Below, piece by piece: positions 32,834 to 40,212 of a DNA stretch of 40,212 nucleotides. The stretch covers positions 1 to 40,212 of the forward strand of contig CANQIL010000011.1 in assembly GCA_947624045.1 (NCBI GenBank). Direction: 5' to 3'. Made by a program: the position numbers and the translations under genes. The notes beneath the pieces are model-generated. The model saw nothing but the letters and a program-made list of their open reading frames with translations. It was not told the origin of the DNA and searched no databases. Origin of the DNA: an uncultured Bacilli bacterium (GTDB lineage: Bacteria > Bacillota_I > Bacilli_A > RF39 > UBA660). Position 1 is the stretch's first letter; every line of letters begins with the position of its first letter.

Positions 32834-32870
32834 ACTATATCATACCCCCCCCCCCATTGGGTATTGTCAA
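32834..32870 (-). promoter_or_regulatory. Surface-protein promoter with an 11-G tract in the spacer
   Basis: On the minus strand TTGACA (32870-32865) and an extended -10 TGATATAGT (TATAGT at 32839-32834) are separated by 25 nt that include eleven consecutive G (32855-32845). Loss of about eight G would restore the normal 17-nt spacing. A G tract this long is exceptional in such AT-rich DNA and matches the design of phase-variable promoters. The role is inference. Confidence 0.65.
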
Positions 32871-32878
32871 GAGAAACA

Positions 32879-32911
32879 TAAAAAAATTATGAAGAGTAAT
32901 TTCTTCATAAT
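32879..32911 (-). terminator. Rho-independent terminator of the ribosomal protein operon
   Basis: On the minus strand ATTATGAAG pairs with CTTCATAAT (9 bp) around a 7-nt loop, followed by TTTTTTT. Confidence 0.85.
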
Positions 32912-32931
32912 CATTTATCAAACTATTTAGA

Positions 32932-33327
32932 TTATTTTTCTTTCTTAGCTGCTTTCTTTTCTTTCTTTTCTTCTGGTTTAGTTTCATCTACAAGTTTTAA
33001 AATTACCATTAAAACGCCATCTCCACGTCTTTCAGTTAATTTTAAAATTTGTGTATAACCACCATTACGATTTGCGTAACGAGTAGCTAAATCATGGAAA
33101 ACTTTATCCACTACTTCTTTATCATTATGTAAAAATGCTAGTGCTTTACGACGAGAAACTAAATCACCTTTTTTACCATAAGTAATCATTTTATCAACAA
33201 ACTTACGTACTTCTTTAGCTCTTGTTTCAGTAGTTGTTATTGTTTCATTTAAAATTAATTGCTTAGTTTGAGTCGCAAGCATACTTCTACGATGTTTATT
33301 ATCTACACCTAATTTTCTATATGCCAT
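32932..33327 (-). CDS. rplQ: 50S ribosomal protein L17
   Basis: Large-subunit protein near the exit tunnel and last gene of the alpha operon. [25 protein letters not shown] and the central [15 protein letters not shown]...[30 protein letters not shown] are diagnostic. A 15-residue Lys/Glu tail makes it 131 aa, a little longer than the usual 115-125. It is followed by a strong terminator. Confidence 0.98.
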   Translation of the reverse strand: MAYRKLGVDNKHRRSMLATQTKQLILNETITTTETRAKEVRKFVDKMITYGKKGDLVSRRKALAFLHNDKEVVDKVFHDLATRYANRNGGYTQILKLTERRGDGVLMVILKLVDETKPEEKKEKKAAKKEK

Positions 33328-33345
33328 AGTTTTTCCTCCTTATAA

Positions 33346-34296
33346 TTAGTCTTCATCACGTAAGATTAAACCCATATCTCTTATTTTATCAAGAACTTCT
33401 TTTAATGATTTTTTGCCTAAGTTACGTATTTTCATCATATCAGATTCACTCTTATTAACTAAATCTTGTAATGTATGGATTCCTGCTCTTTTTAAACAAT
33501 TGTAAGCTCTTACTGAGAAATCTAAATCTTCAATAGATGTTTCTAAGGCTTTTACTTTTGGGTCTTCAGTTTTTTCAATCATCATACCACTTACATCAGC
33601 AATTGTTGATAAATCAGTTAAGATTTCTAAGTGCTCAATTAAGATACGTGAAGCTAAAGCAATTGCTTCTTCAGGTTTAATTGAACCGTTTGTCCAAACA
33701 TCTAAAATTAATTTATCATAGCTTTCATCTTGCCCAACACGAGCGTTTCCAACTTCATAAGAAACTCTTTCAATTGGAGAATATAATGAATCGATAGCAA
33801 TTTCGCCAGCTTTTTTGATATCATGTATTCTTTTGTTATCTTCACTTCTTACATAGCCACGACCATTTGTAACAGTCATTTCCATATTAAGTTTAGCGCC
33901 TTTTGATAAAGTGCAAATAACTTTGTCCTTATTAATAACTTCGACATCGGCATCACATTCAATATCTCCAGCAGTTATTTCGCCTTCTTTATCGGCATTA
34001 ATACGTACAATCTTTGGTTCATTTGAGTAATTTTTAAATACTACTCCTTTTAAATTTAATATAATTGTTGTTACGTCTTCATAAACTCCGTCAATTGTTT
34101 GAAATTCATGTAAAACGCCATCAATTTTGATACTACTAATAGCACTACCTGGAAGAGATGATAACATAACTCTTCTTAAGGCATTTCCTATTGTAGTACC
34201 GAAGCCTCTTTCTAATGGTTCTAATTCAAATCTTCCGTAAAAATTACTTTCTACAGAATCAGTTATTTTATAAATTGGTTTTTCAAATTGTAACAT
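33346..34296 (-). CDS. rpoA: RNA polymerase alpha subunit
   Basis: Scaffold of RNA polymerase. The N-terminal dimerisation domain has FELEPLERGFGTTIGNALRRVMLSSLPG. A short linker leads to the C-terminal domain with two helix-hairpin-helix motifs (SVRAYNCLKRAGIHTLQDLV and IRNLGKKSLKEVLDKI), which contacts UP elements and activators. The length of 316 aa is standard. An intact C-terminal domain fits the UP-like repeat found at the small RNA promoter. Confidence 0.98.
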   Translation of the reverse strand: MLQFEKPIYKITDSVESNFYGRFELEPLERGFGTTIGNALRRVMLSSLPGSAISSIKIDGVLHEFQTIDGVYEDVTTIILNLKGVVFKNYSNEPKIVRINADKEGEITAGDIECDADVEVINKDKVICTLSKGAKLNMEMTVTNGRGYVRSEDNKRIHDIKKAGEIAIDSLYSPIERVSYEVGNARVGQDESYDKLILDVWTNGSIKPEEAIALASRILIEHLEILTDLSTIADVSGMMIEKTEDPKVKALETSIEDLDFSVRAYNCLKRAGIHTLQDLVNKSESDMMKIRNLGKKSLKEVLDKIRDMGLILRDED

Positions 34297-34336
34297 GAAA
34301 CTAACCTCCCTTTACTTTTTTTCACATACGTTTATT

Positions 34337-34720
34337 TTATCCACGTGGACGTTTTGGTGGACGACATCCATTGTGTGGTATTGGTGTAACATCTGCGATA
34401 GCGGTTACTTCTAAGCCTGCAGTTTGTAATGAACGAATTGCGGTTTCACGGCCTGGTCCTAAACCTTTAACGCGAACTTCAACTTTACGCATTCCCATAT
34501 CATAAGCAGTTTTTCCTGCAGCTTCAGCAGCCATTCCAGCAGCAAATGGAGTTGATTTTTTACTTCCTTTAAAACCTATTGCACCTGATGATGCCCAACT
34601 TACAACATTTCCATCTTTATCAGTTATTGTTGTGATGGTATTATTGAAAGTTGAATGAATATGAGCAATTCCCTCAGGTACATTCTTTTTAACTTTTTTC
34701 TTTCTTGTTTTATAAGCCAT
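34337..34720 (-). CDS. rpsK: 30S ribosomal protein S11
   Basis: Platform protein of the small subunit. Recognised by [54 protein letters not shown] and the C-terminal [11 protein letters not shown] end. The length of 127 aa is normal. It lies between rpsM and rpoA with about 40-nt gaps, consistent with one operon. Confidence 0.98.
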   Translation of the reverse strand: MAYKTRKKKVKKNVPEGIAHIHSTFNNTITTITDKDGNVVSWASSGAIGFKGSKKSTPFAAGMAAEAAGKTAYDMGMRKVEVRVKGLGPGRETAIRSLQTAGLEVTAIADVTPIPHNGCRPPKRPRG

Positions 34721-34760
34721 AAGTCTTACCTCCTTTATAAATTTACTTAGTATCCTTTAA

Positions 34761-35129
34761 CTAAACTTTCTTTTTGTTAGCAACAACTTTGCCTTTTCCT
34801 TTACGAGTACGAGCATTGCGGTTTGTTCTTTGTCCTCTAACAGGTAAACCTTTTTTATGGCGACTGCCTTGATATGAGTTAATCTCCATTTTAGTTTTAA
34901 TGTTCATACTAACTTCACGGCGTAAATCACCTTCTGTTAAATGCTTGTTGATTTCATCACGGATTTTTACTAAATCATCTTGTGATAAGTCCTTTGTCTT
35001 AGTTTCTGGATTAATGTTTACTTCTTTTAGAATTTGTTTTGCAAGACTTCTTCCAATTCCGTAGATATAAGTTAATGATATACAAATGTGCTTATCATTA
35101 GGAATATCTACACCTTTAATACGTGCCAT
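34761..35129 (-). CDS. rpsM: 30S ribosomal protein S13
   Basis: Head protein contacting P-site tRNA and bridge B1. [27 protein letters not shown], the [15 protein letters not shown] segment and the basic C-terminal [15 protein letters not shown] tail are diagnostic. The length of 122 aa is typical. Confidence 0.98.
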   Translation of the reverse strand: MARIKGVDIPNDKHICISLTYIYGIGRSLAKQILKEVNINPETKTKDLSQDDLVKIRDEINKHLTEGDLRREVSMNIKTKMEINSYQGSRHKKGLPVRGQRTNRNARTRKGKGKVVANKKKV

Positions 35130-35144
35130 TTAATACACCTCCTA

Positions 35145-35258
35145 TTAACCTTGTACTTGTTTGTGTTTTGGATTTTCACAAATAACTCTAATTTTTCCTT
35201 TGCGTTTTACGATTTTGCATTTTTCGCAAATCTTTTTAACTGATGCTTTAACTTTCAT
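35145..35258 (-). CDS. rpmJ: 50S ribosomal protein L36 (zinc form)
   Basis: A 37-aa protein beginning [20 protein letters not shown] and ending NPKHKQVQG. The zinc ligands are Cys11, Cys14, Cys27 and His32, the C+ type of L36. It lies between infA and rpsM, the usual place, with a GGAGG ribosome binding site. Confidence 0.97.
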   Translation of the reverse strand: MKVKASVKKICEKCKIVKRKGKIRVICENPKHKQVQG

Positions 35259-35272
35259 TTTTATCCCTCCTA

Positions 35273-35488
35273 TTATTTACGATAGGTAATACGCCCACGT
35301 GTTAAGTCATAAGGCGATAGTTCTATCATTACGGTATCTCCTGCTAGAATGCGAATATAGTTCATTCGTATTTTACCAGAAACGTGGGCCTCCACAATGT
35401 GTCCATTTTCTAGTTGAACTTTGAACTTCCCTCCCGGGATAATTTCTAGAACTTTACCTTCTAATTCAATTGTATCTTCTTTAGCCAT
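35273..35488 (-). CDS. infA: Translation initiation factor IF-1
   Basis: A 71-aa OB-fold protein that blocks the A site during initiation. [64 protein letters not shown] are the standard IF-1 sequence. It lies 4 nt after map and before rpmJ, the conserved Firmicutes order. Confidence 0.98.
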   Translation of the reverse strand: MAKEDTIELEGKVLEIIPGGKFKVQLENGHIVEAHVSGKIRMNYIRILAGDTVMIELSPYDLTRGRITYRK

Positions 35489-35492
35489 CTTT

Positions 35493-36239
35493 TCACTCTC
35501 CTGTCAATATTTCATAGCCATCATTAGTTACTACTATTGTATGTTCAAAATGAGCTGATGGGCTACCATCTAATGTATCTACTGTCCAGTTGTTGTCGTG
35601 TACATATACATCTGGTCTGCCTAGAGTTAACATAGGCTCGATTGCTAAAACCATGCCCGCTTTTAGACGAGGTCCGGTATTTTTAGTGCCAAAGTTAGGT
35701 ACCTCAGGATCTTCGTGTACTGATGTTCCAACGCCGTGGCCACATAATTCTTTGACAACTCCTAGCTTATGTTCCTTAGCATAGGTTTCAATAGCATTAC
35801 TTATATCACCGATTCTGTTTCCGGGCTTTACTTGTTTTAGGCCTTCATATAAAGAAGCTTCAGTATTTTTTAGAAGTTCAGAAACTTCACTTGATACTTC
35901 ACCAACTTTATAGGTCCAACCAGAGTCCCCGTGATATCCTTTGTAGCAAGCTCCTATATCAATAGATACAATATCACCATTTTTTAAAACTCTATCACTA
36001 GGAAATCCATGTACAACTTCAGAATTTATACTAATACATAGAGCGGTTGGGAAACCATTGTATCCCTTAAAAGAAGGTGTAGCATCTTTACTGCGTATGA
36101 AGTCTTCTGCTAACTTATCTAACTGTTTTGTTTTAATACCTTCTTTTATATATGGTTGTAGATACTTGTGTGTGTCATAAACGATTTTACCAGCAATTCT
36201 TAAGAGTTCTATTTCACGCTCACTTTTGATTGTAATCAT
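35493..36239 (-). CDS. map: Methionine aminopeptidase, type I
   Basis: Removes the initiator Met from nascent proteins. A 248-aa single-domain enzyme. The metal ligands are visible: Asp in [18 protein letters not shown] (two Asp), His in [13 protein letters not shown], Glu in AIEPML and Glu in [17 protein letters not shown]. It lacks the N-terminal zinc finger of eukaryotic forms. It lies 11 nt after adk, forming the adk-map-infA-rpmJ block. Confidence 0.97.
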   Translation of the reverse strand: MITIKSEREIELLRIAGKIVYDTHKYLQPYIKEGIKTKQLDKLAEDFIRSKDATPSFKGYNGFPTALCISINSEVVHGFPSDRVLKNGDIVSIDIGACYKGYHGDSGWTYKVGEVSSEVSELLKNTEASLYEGLKQVKPGNRIGDISNAIETYAKEHKLGVVKELCGHGVGTSVHEDPEVPNFGTKNTGPRLKAGMVLAIEPMLTLGRPDVYVHDNNWTVDTLDGSPSAHFEHTIVVTNDGYEILTGE

Positions 36240-36250
36240 TAATTCATCTC

Positions 36251-36904
36251 CTATTTACTAATAATTTCGTCTACTTTTTTGAAAACATTTTCAACTGTGT
36301 CATTACCGTCTACTGTTTTCAATACATTTTTTTCTTTATAATAATTAATTATCGGCTCAGTTTTTTCTTTGTACATTTGATATCTAGTTTGGAAAGATTC
36401 TAGGTTATCATCAGTACGTTGATAAAGTTTGCCACCACAATTATCACAAGTAGATTCTATTAGTGGAGCATTATTTTCATCATTAATATTATATATAGCT
36501 CCACAGTTTTCACAAATGCGGCGACCGACAATTCGTTTTTCTAAGGTGTTAGCTGATATATCAATTAAGATTACATTTCCTATTGTTAGTCCAAGCTTTT
36601 TTAAGATTTCATCATATTTAATGGCTTGGTCTAGATTTCTTGGGAATCCATCAATTATAAAACCATTTTGGCAGTCGTCTTTTTTAAGACGTTCTTCAAT
36701 TAGTTGATAAGTGATTTCATCTTTTACTAATTTGCCACTAGCAAGCGTTTCCGCAACATAGTTTCCAATTTCATTGTCTTCTTTAGATATTTCTCTTAAA
36801 ATATCACCAGTTGAAATGTGGGGTATGTTGTACTTGGCAACGACCAACTCGGCTTGAGTGCCTTTGCCGGCTGCGGGTGGCGCGATAAACATAATATTTT
36901 TCAT
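36251..36904 (-). CDS. adk: Adenylate kinase with zinc-finger lid
   Basis: Interconverts AMP + ATP and 2 ADP. 217 aa. The LID carries four Cys (CENC ... CDNC, about residues 130-156), the zinc type found in Gram-positives. DGFPRNLDQA, GRRICE and DDN are present. The P-loop is unusual: IAPPAAGKGTQ, with Ala in place of the two conserved glycines of GxPGxGKGTQ, while Lys-Gly-Thr is kept. It is co-transcribed with secY (2-nt gap). Confidence 0.96.
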   Translation of the reverse strand: MKNIMFIAPPAAGKGTQAELVVAKYNIPHISTGDILREISKEDNEIGNYVAETLASGKLVKDEITYQLIEERLKKDDCQNGFIIDGFPRNLDQAIKYDEILKKLGLTIGNVILIDISANTLEKRIVGRRICENCGAIYNINDENNAPLIESTCDNCGGKLYQRTDDNLESFQTRYQMYKEKTEPIINYYKEKNVLKTVDGNDTVENVFKKVDEIISK

Positions 36905-36906
36905 AA

Positions 36907-38181
36907 TTACCTTCTACTATATCCTTTTTGATAACATCTCGTTAGAAGACTTCCTTCTAATTGTTTGTATGTTTCTAGAGCTACTCCAACAACAATTAGT
37001 AAACCAGTTCCTCCAATTGTAACGGAAGTTGGTAGACTTGTAAATTTAGAAAATAGAATTGGAAGTCCAGCAATAATTACTAAGAAGACAGCTCCTAAAA
37101 CTGTTATTCTTGATAATATTTTACTAACATATTGTTTTGTTTCTTCTCCTGGGCGAATACCCGGTATATAACCACCGTTTTCTTGTAAGTTCTTTGCAAA
37201 TTCTTCTGGCTTTAATTGAATAAATGTATAGAAGTAAGCAAAGAAGAAAATTAAGACTACGTAAATGACAAAGCCAACGGGTGTTGTATATGTCAAATAC
37301 TTTTGTACTACTAAGGTGAAGCCTTCTTTTTTAATTACTTGGGCAATTATACTTGGAAGTGATAGTAAGCTTGATGCGAAAATTACGGGTATAACTCCAG
37401 CTGAGTTAACTTTAATAGGCATAAAGCTTTGAGCTTGACTACCATAAACTGTTGTTGATTTGTTAGCATATTGAATTGGGATACGTCTTTCGGATTCTTG
37501 AACGAATATGACACCAATTACAATAGCAAAGTAGATTATTACAAATAGTAAAAATTTTATTACTCCAAAGGTTATTACTTGAGCTGTTCCGTCAAAAGCG
37601 ATTAGTGCTTTAAAGGCATCAATAAACATTTGAGGAAGAGTGGCGATGATACCAGCCATAATTATTAAGCTTACACCATTACCTATTCCTTTTTGAGTAA
37701 TTTGGTCGCCTAACCATAGTAGGAAAGCTGTTCCTGCTGTTAGGACAGTTGCGATGTACATATACTGCATAGGATTTCCCTCTTTACCAATGAAAGCAAA
37801 GGAAAAGGCATATCCCTCAATAAAAGCAAAGGCAATTCCTAAATATCTAGTTATTTGACTTATTTTTTGACGACCAGTTGCGCCTTGATTTCTTAACTCA
37901 GTGAAATAAGGAATAATATCCATTTGTAATAATTGAACGATGATTGATGCGGAGATGTAAGGCATAACTCCTAAAGCAAATATTGAGAAATTCTTTAGGG
38001 CACCTCCACCTAGCGTATTAATTAGTTCTAGGAAACCTAGGTTACTAGTTAAATCATCTGTTCCGGGAACACGAATTGATATTCCTAAGATGAATATCAT
38101 TAGGGCTCCAAAGGTGAAGTAAATTCTGTGACGTAGGTCTTTGTTAGTTGAAGTAAATAGTTGCTTCATACTTTTAAACAT
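36907..38181 (-). CDS. secY: Preprotein translocase channel SecY
   Basis: Central channel of the Sec translocon in the cytoplasmic membrane, with ten hydrophobic helices. The start MFKSMKQLFTSTNKDLRHRI leads into TM1; the plug is FSIFALGVMPYISASIIVQLLQM. The cytosolic ribosome-binding loop QESERRIPIQYANK and the later GIRPGEETKQYV are present. The C-terminal LLTRCYQKGYSRR is short. The length of 424 aa is normal. It exports the surface protein, HtrA-like and other extracytoplasmic proteins in this window. Confidence 0.98.
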   Translation of the reverse strand: MFKSMKQLFTSTNKDLRHRIYFTFGALMIFILGISIRVPGTDDLTSNLGFLELINTLGGGALKNFSIFALGVMPYISASIIVQLLQMDIIPYFTELRNQGATGRQKISQITRYLGIAFAFIEGYAFSFAFIGKEGNPMQYMYIATVLTAGTAFLLWLGDQITQKGIGNGVSLIIMAGIIATLPQMFIDAFKALIAFDGTAQVITFGVIKFLLFVIIYFAIVIGVIFVQESERRIPIQYANKSTTVYGSQAQSFMPIKVNSAGVIPVIFASSLLSLPSIIAQVIKKEGFTLVVQKYLTYTTPVGFVIYVVLIFFFAYFYTFIQLKPEEFAKNLQENGGYIPGIRPGEETKQYVSKILSRITVLGAVFLVIIAGLPILFSKFTSLPTSVTIGGTGLLIVVGVALETYKQLEGSLLTRCYQKGYSRR

Positions 38182-38182
38182 C

Positions 38183-38626
38183 TTAGATCACCTCAGCTTT
38201 ACTTCCAGCCTCTTTAATCTTTTCTAAAGCACTAGTTGAAAATTTAGAAGCTTGAATAGTTAATTTCTTTTCTAACTTTCCGTTACCTAATACTTTTATA
38301 CCATCTTGAGAATTTTTAATAATTCCAGCATCCTTTAATAATGCAGGAGTTACTACTGTTCCATCTTCAAATTTATTTAATGCAGAAACGTTAATTATAG
38401 CATATCTTGTTTTAAATAAATCGTTTGAAAAACCTCTTTTTGGAAGTCTTCTATATAATGGTAATTGTCCTCCTTCAAAAACAGGATTAACATTACCACC
38501 ACTACGTGCTTTTTGACCTTTTTGACCACGTCCACTTGTTTTACCAAGACCACTACCTGGACCGCGACCTACACGCTTTTTAGCATGAGTAGCACCGATA
38601 TTTTTTTCTAATTCATGTAATTTCAT
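38183..38626 (-). CDS. rplO: 50S ribosomal protein L15
   Basis: Late-assembly large-subunit protein. [41 protein letters not shown] and [16 protein letters not shown] are diagnostic. The length of 147 aa is standard. Its start codon overlaps the rpsE stop codon (TAATG), leaving no room for rpmD (L30), which normally lies between them. Confidence 0.98.
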   Translation of the reverse strand: MKLHELEKNIGATHAKKRVGRGPGSGLGKTSGRGQKGQKARSGGNVNPVFEGGQLPLYRRLPKRGFSNDLFKTRYAIINVSALNKFEDGTVVTPALLKDAGIIKNSQDGIKVLGNGKLEKKLTIQASKFSTSALEKIKEAGSKAEVI

Positions 38627-39135
38627 TATCCTAATATCTCCTCTACTGTTTTTCCACGAAGTGCTGCAACTTGTTCTGGAGTCTTAATAGACTTAAGTGC
38701 ATTTAATGCAGCAGTTGCCATATTTAATTTAGTTCTTGCTCCTAGTGATTTAGAGACAACATCACGAATTCCTGCTAATTCTAAAATAGCACGAACTGAT
38801 CCACCAGCGATAACACCAGTACCTGCTTGGGCAGGTTTGATTATAACTCTAGCAGCACCAGCTGTTCCAATTGCTTCATGAGCAACTGTTCTGCCATCAA
38901 TTAAAGGAATAGTGATAATATTTTTGTTAGCATCTTGAATTGCTTTTTTAATAGCATCAGGTACTTCAGCAGCTTTGCCAATACCTAATCCAACTTTACC
39001 TTTACGGTCTCCAACGACAACCATAGCAGAATATCTTCTTTGACGTCCACCTTTGTTAACTTTAACAACGCTTTTAACATCAATTACTAATTCTTCTAAA
39101 AGTTTGTCCTTAGATTCTTGAGTCTTTTTTTGCAT
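38626..39135 (-). CDS. rpsE: 30S ribosomal protein S5
   Basis: Decoding-fidelity protein. [64 protein letters not shown] and [26 protein letters not shown] are diagnostic. The length of 169 aa is normal. It lies 12 nt after rplR and overlaps rplO by one base. Confidence 0.98.
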   Translation of the reverse strand: MQKKTQESKDKLLEELVIDVKSVVKVNKGGRQRRYSAMVVVGDRKGKVGLGIGKAAEVPDAIKKAIQDANKNIITIPLIDGRTVAHEAIGTAGAARVIIKPAQAGTGVIAGGSVRAILELAGIRDVVSKSLGARTKLNMATAALNALKSIKTPEQVAALRGKTVEEILG

Positions 39136-39147
39136 ATTACCCTCCTA

Positions 39148-39510
39148 TTAGAATTCTAGTCCATTTTCACGTGCAGCTTCTGCTAAAGCTTTAACACGTC
39201 CATGATAAAGGTATCCTCCTCTATCAAATACCACTTTTGTAATTTTTGCTTTGGCTGCGGCTTGGGCAATTGCCTTACCAACAACTTTAGCTGCTTCGAC
39301 ATTACTTCCGTTTTTAATATTTAAGTTTTTATCTAATGAGGAAGCAGATACAAGAGTAGTTCTAGTTTCATCATCAATTATTTGTGCATATATTCCAGTG
39401 TTAGAACGAAACACACATAATCTTGGAGTTTCGCTTGTACCCATCATATTTTTACGAATTCTCTCATGACGAACTACACGCATACTATTACGAGATTCTT
39501 TTTTAATCAT
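39148..39510 (-). CDS. rplR: 50S ribosomal protein L18
   Basis: 5S rRNA-binding protein. [47 protein letters not shown] and [28 protein letters not shown] are diagnostic. The length of 120 aa is normal. It lies between rplF and rpsE, the usual order. Confidence 0.98.
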   Translation of the reverse strand: MIKKESRNSMRVVRHERIRKNMMGTSETPRLCVFRSNTGIYAQIIDDETRTTLVSASSLDKNLNIKNGSNVEAAKVVGKAIAQAAAKAKITKVVFDRGGYLYHGRVKALAEAARENGLEF

Positions 39511-39532
39511 TTTATTTCTCCTTCCTACTTAC

Positions 39533-40063
39533 TTAAGCAGCTTTCTTTCCTTCTTTACGACGAACATGTTCATCTTTGTAACGAATACCTTTACCTTTAT
39601 ATGGTTCAGGTGGTCTAACTTTTCTAATATTCGCAGCAAATTCACCAACTAAAACTTTATCGATTCCTTTAACAGTAATTTCAGTATTACTGCTAGATTC
39701 TACGGTAAGTCCTTCTGGTATTTGAATTTCTACTGGGTGTGAATAACCAGCACTTATTACAAGCTTTTTGCCTTGAACATTGAAACGATATCCTACACCA
39801 ATTATTTCAAGATTTTTTTCATAGCCTTTGGTAACACCAATAATCATATTATTGATTAAGGCATTCATAGTACCATGCATAGCTTTAGCATTTTCATTTT
39901 GACGTTCTAAAGTTATTTGGCCTTCTTCTTGTTTCATAGTTATATCTTTTAACATTGGTTGTTGTAGGGTTCCTTTTGGTCCTTTTACAGTAACAACGTT
40001 GTCAGTAAGTTCAACAGTTACTCCTTCGGGAACTGTAATAATACGATTTCCAATACGGCTCAT
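39533..40063 (-). CDS. rplF: 50S ribosomal protein L6
   Basis: Large-subunit protein near the GTPase centre. [53 protein letters not shown] and the C-terminal [17 protein letters not shown] are diagnostic. The length of 176 aa is normal. It follows rpsH by 75 nt and starts behind AGGAGGTGTC. Confidence 0.98.
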   Translation of the reverse strand: MSRIGNRIITVPEGVTVELTDNVVTVKGPKGTLQQPMLKDITMKQEEGQITLERQNENAKAMHGTMNALINNMIIGVTKGYEKNLEIIGVGYRFNVQGKKLVISAGYSHPVEIQIPEGLTVESSSNTEITVKGIDKVLVGEFAANIRKVRPPEPYKGKGIRYKDEHVRRKEGKKAA

Positions 40064-40138
40064 AATGACACCTCCTATATCTTATTTTAAATTTACCATA
40101 AAACGTTTTTGTCCTATGGGTTTCAAATATTTGTCTTT

Positions 40139-40212
40139 TTACCAAATATAAGCTAGAACTTCTCCACCTATATTTTGTTTACGAGCTTCTTTATCTGTCA
40201 TAATTCCTTTAG
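40139..40212 (-). CDS. rpsH: 30S ribosomal protein S8, C-terminal part (continues outside the window)
   Basis: The minus strand encodes KGIMTDKEARKQNIGGEVLA followed by YIW and TAA, the conserved end of S8. The gene extends beyond the right edge. Position directly upstream of rplF is the normal spc-operon order. Confidence 0.95.
   Translation of the reverse strand, partial: KGIMTDKEARKQNIGGEVLAYIW

Noticed and set aside
1-40212. Mycoplasma TGA=Trp genetic code
   Set aside because: Real genes end in TGA (jetA, DUF3800) and Trp residues are encoded by TGG.
1-40212. CRISPR array, tRNA or rRNA genes
   Set aside because: No regular repeat-spacer pattern, tRNA T-loop/cloverleaf or rRNA sequence was seen; the cloverleaf at 23,391-23,490 lacks tRNA arm sizes and the TTC motif.

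Overview
The window is AT-rich DNA with the gene style of a reduced-genome, low-GC Gram-positive lineage, most like the uncultured gut Bacilli/Mycoplasmatota-type clades. Evidence: a Firmicutes-order ribosomal protein operon, short intergenic gaps with U-rich terminators, TGnTATAAT-type promoters and no outer-membrane genes. TGA is used as a stop (jetA and the DUF3800 gene both end in TGA), so the mycoplasma TGA=Trp code does not apply. No rRNA, tRNA or CRISPR array was found. The taxon is inference; no 16S gene is present.

Left part (1-15,700): a broken amidase start at the edge, then a complete Wadjet anti-plasmid operon (jetA-jetB-jetC-jetD, all minus strand, genes overlapping) behind a promoter whose -10 sits inside a perfect inverted repeat. 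After it come a cytosolic coiled-coil protein, an HD-domain hydrolase, a CorA Mg2+ channel whose real N-terminus has no AUG, a membrane-anchored Asn/Ser-rich protein, and an Abi_2/AbiF-type HEPN protein translationally coupled to an HtrA-like membrane protease. Divergent from these are a zinc-dependent phospholipase C-like protein, a SpoIID-like protein lacking the catalytic Glu, and two tiny ribbon-helix-helix regulators.

Middle (15,700-24,300): a compact type VIIb secretion cluster (EssC ATPase, EsaB/YukD ubiquitin-like protein, two very small helical proteins) without EsaA, EssA or EssB in the window; a ZIP metal transporter; a holin + M23 endolysin cassette; and a DUF3800 gene split by a poly-A frameshift. 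Beside the DUF3800 gene lies an apparently undescribed stand-alone small RNA. It has a perfect consensus sigma-A promoter, a cloverleaf-like fold, terminators and a 22-bp tandem repeat just upstream of the promoter. This is the strongest candidate for something new.

Right part (24,400-40,212): housekeeping genes in conserved order with insertions. rpsI and rplM (with a pseudoknot leader typical of r-protein autoregulation) are followed upstream by two unknown genes, truA and two EcfA-like ATPases with damaged catalytic motifs and no EcfT. Next are an unknown 308-aa protein, an SDR oxidoreductase, and a large secreted surface protein whose promoter contains an 11-nt G tract (possible phase variation). 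The last block is the spc/alpha operon rpsH-rplF-rplR-rpsE-rplO-secY-adk-map-infA-rpmJ-rpsM-rpsK-rpoA-rplQ, with rpmD (L30) missing between rpsE and rplO.
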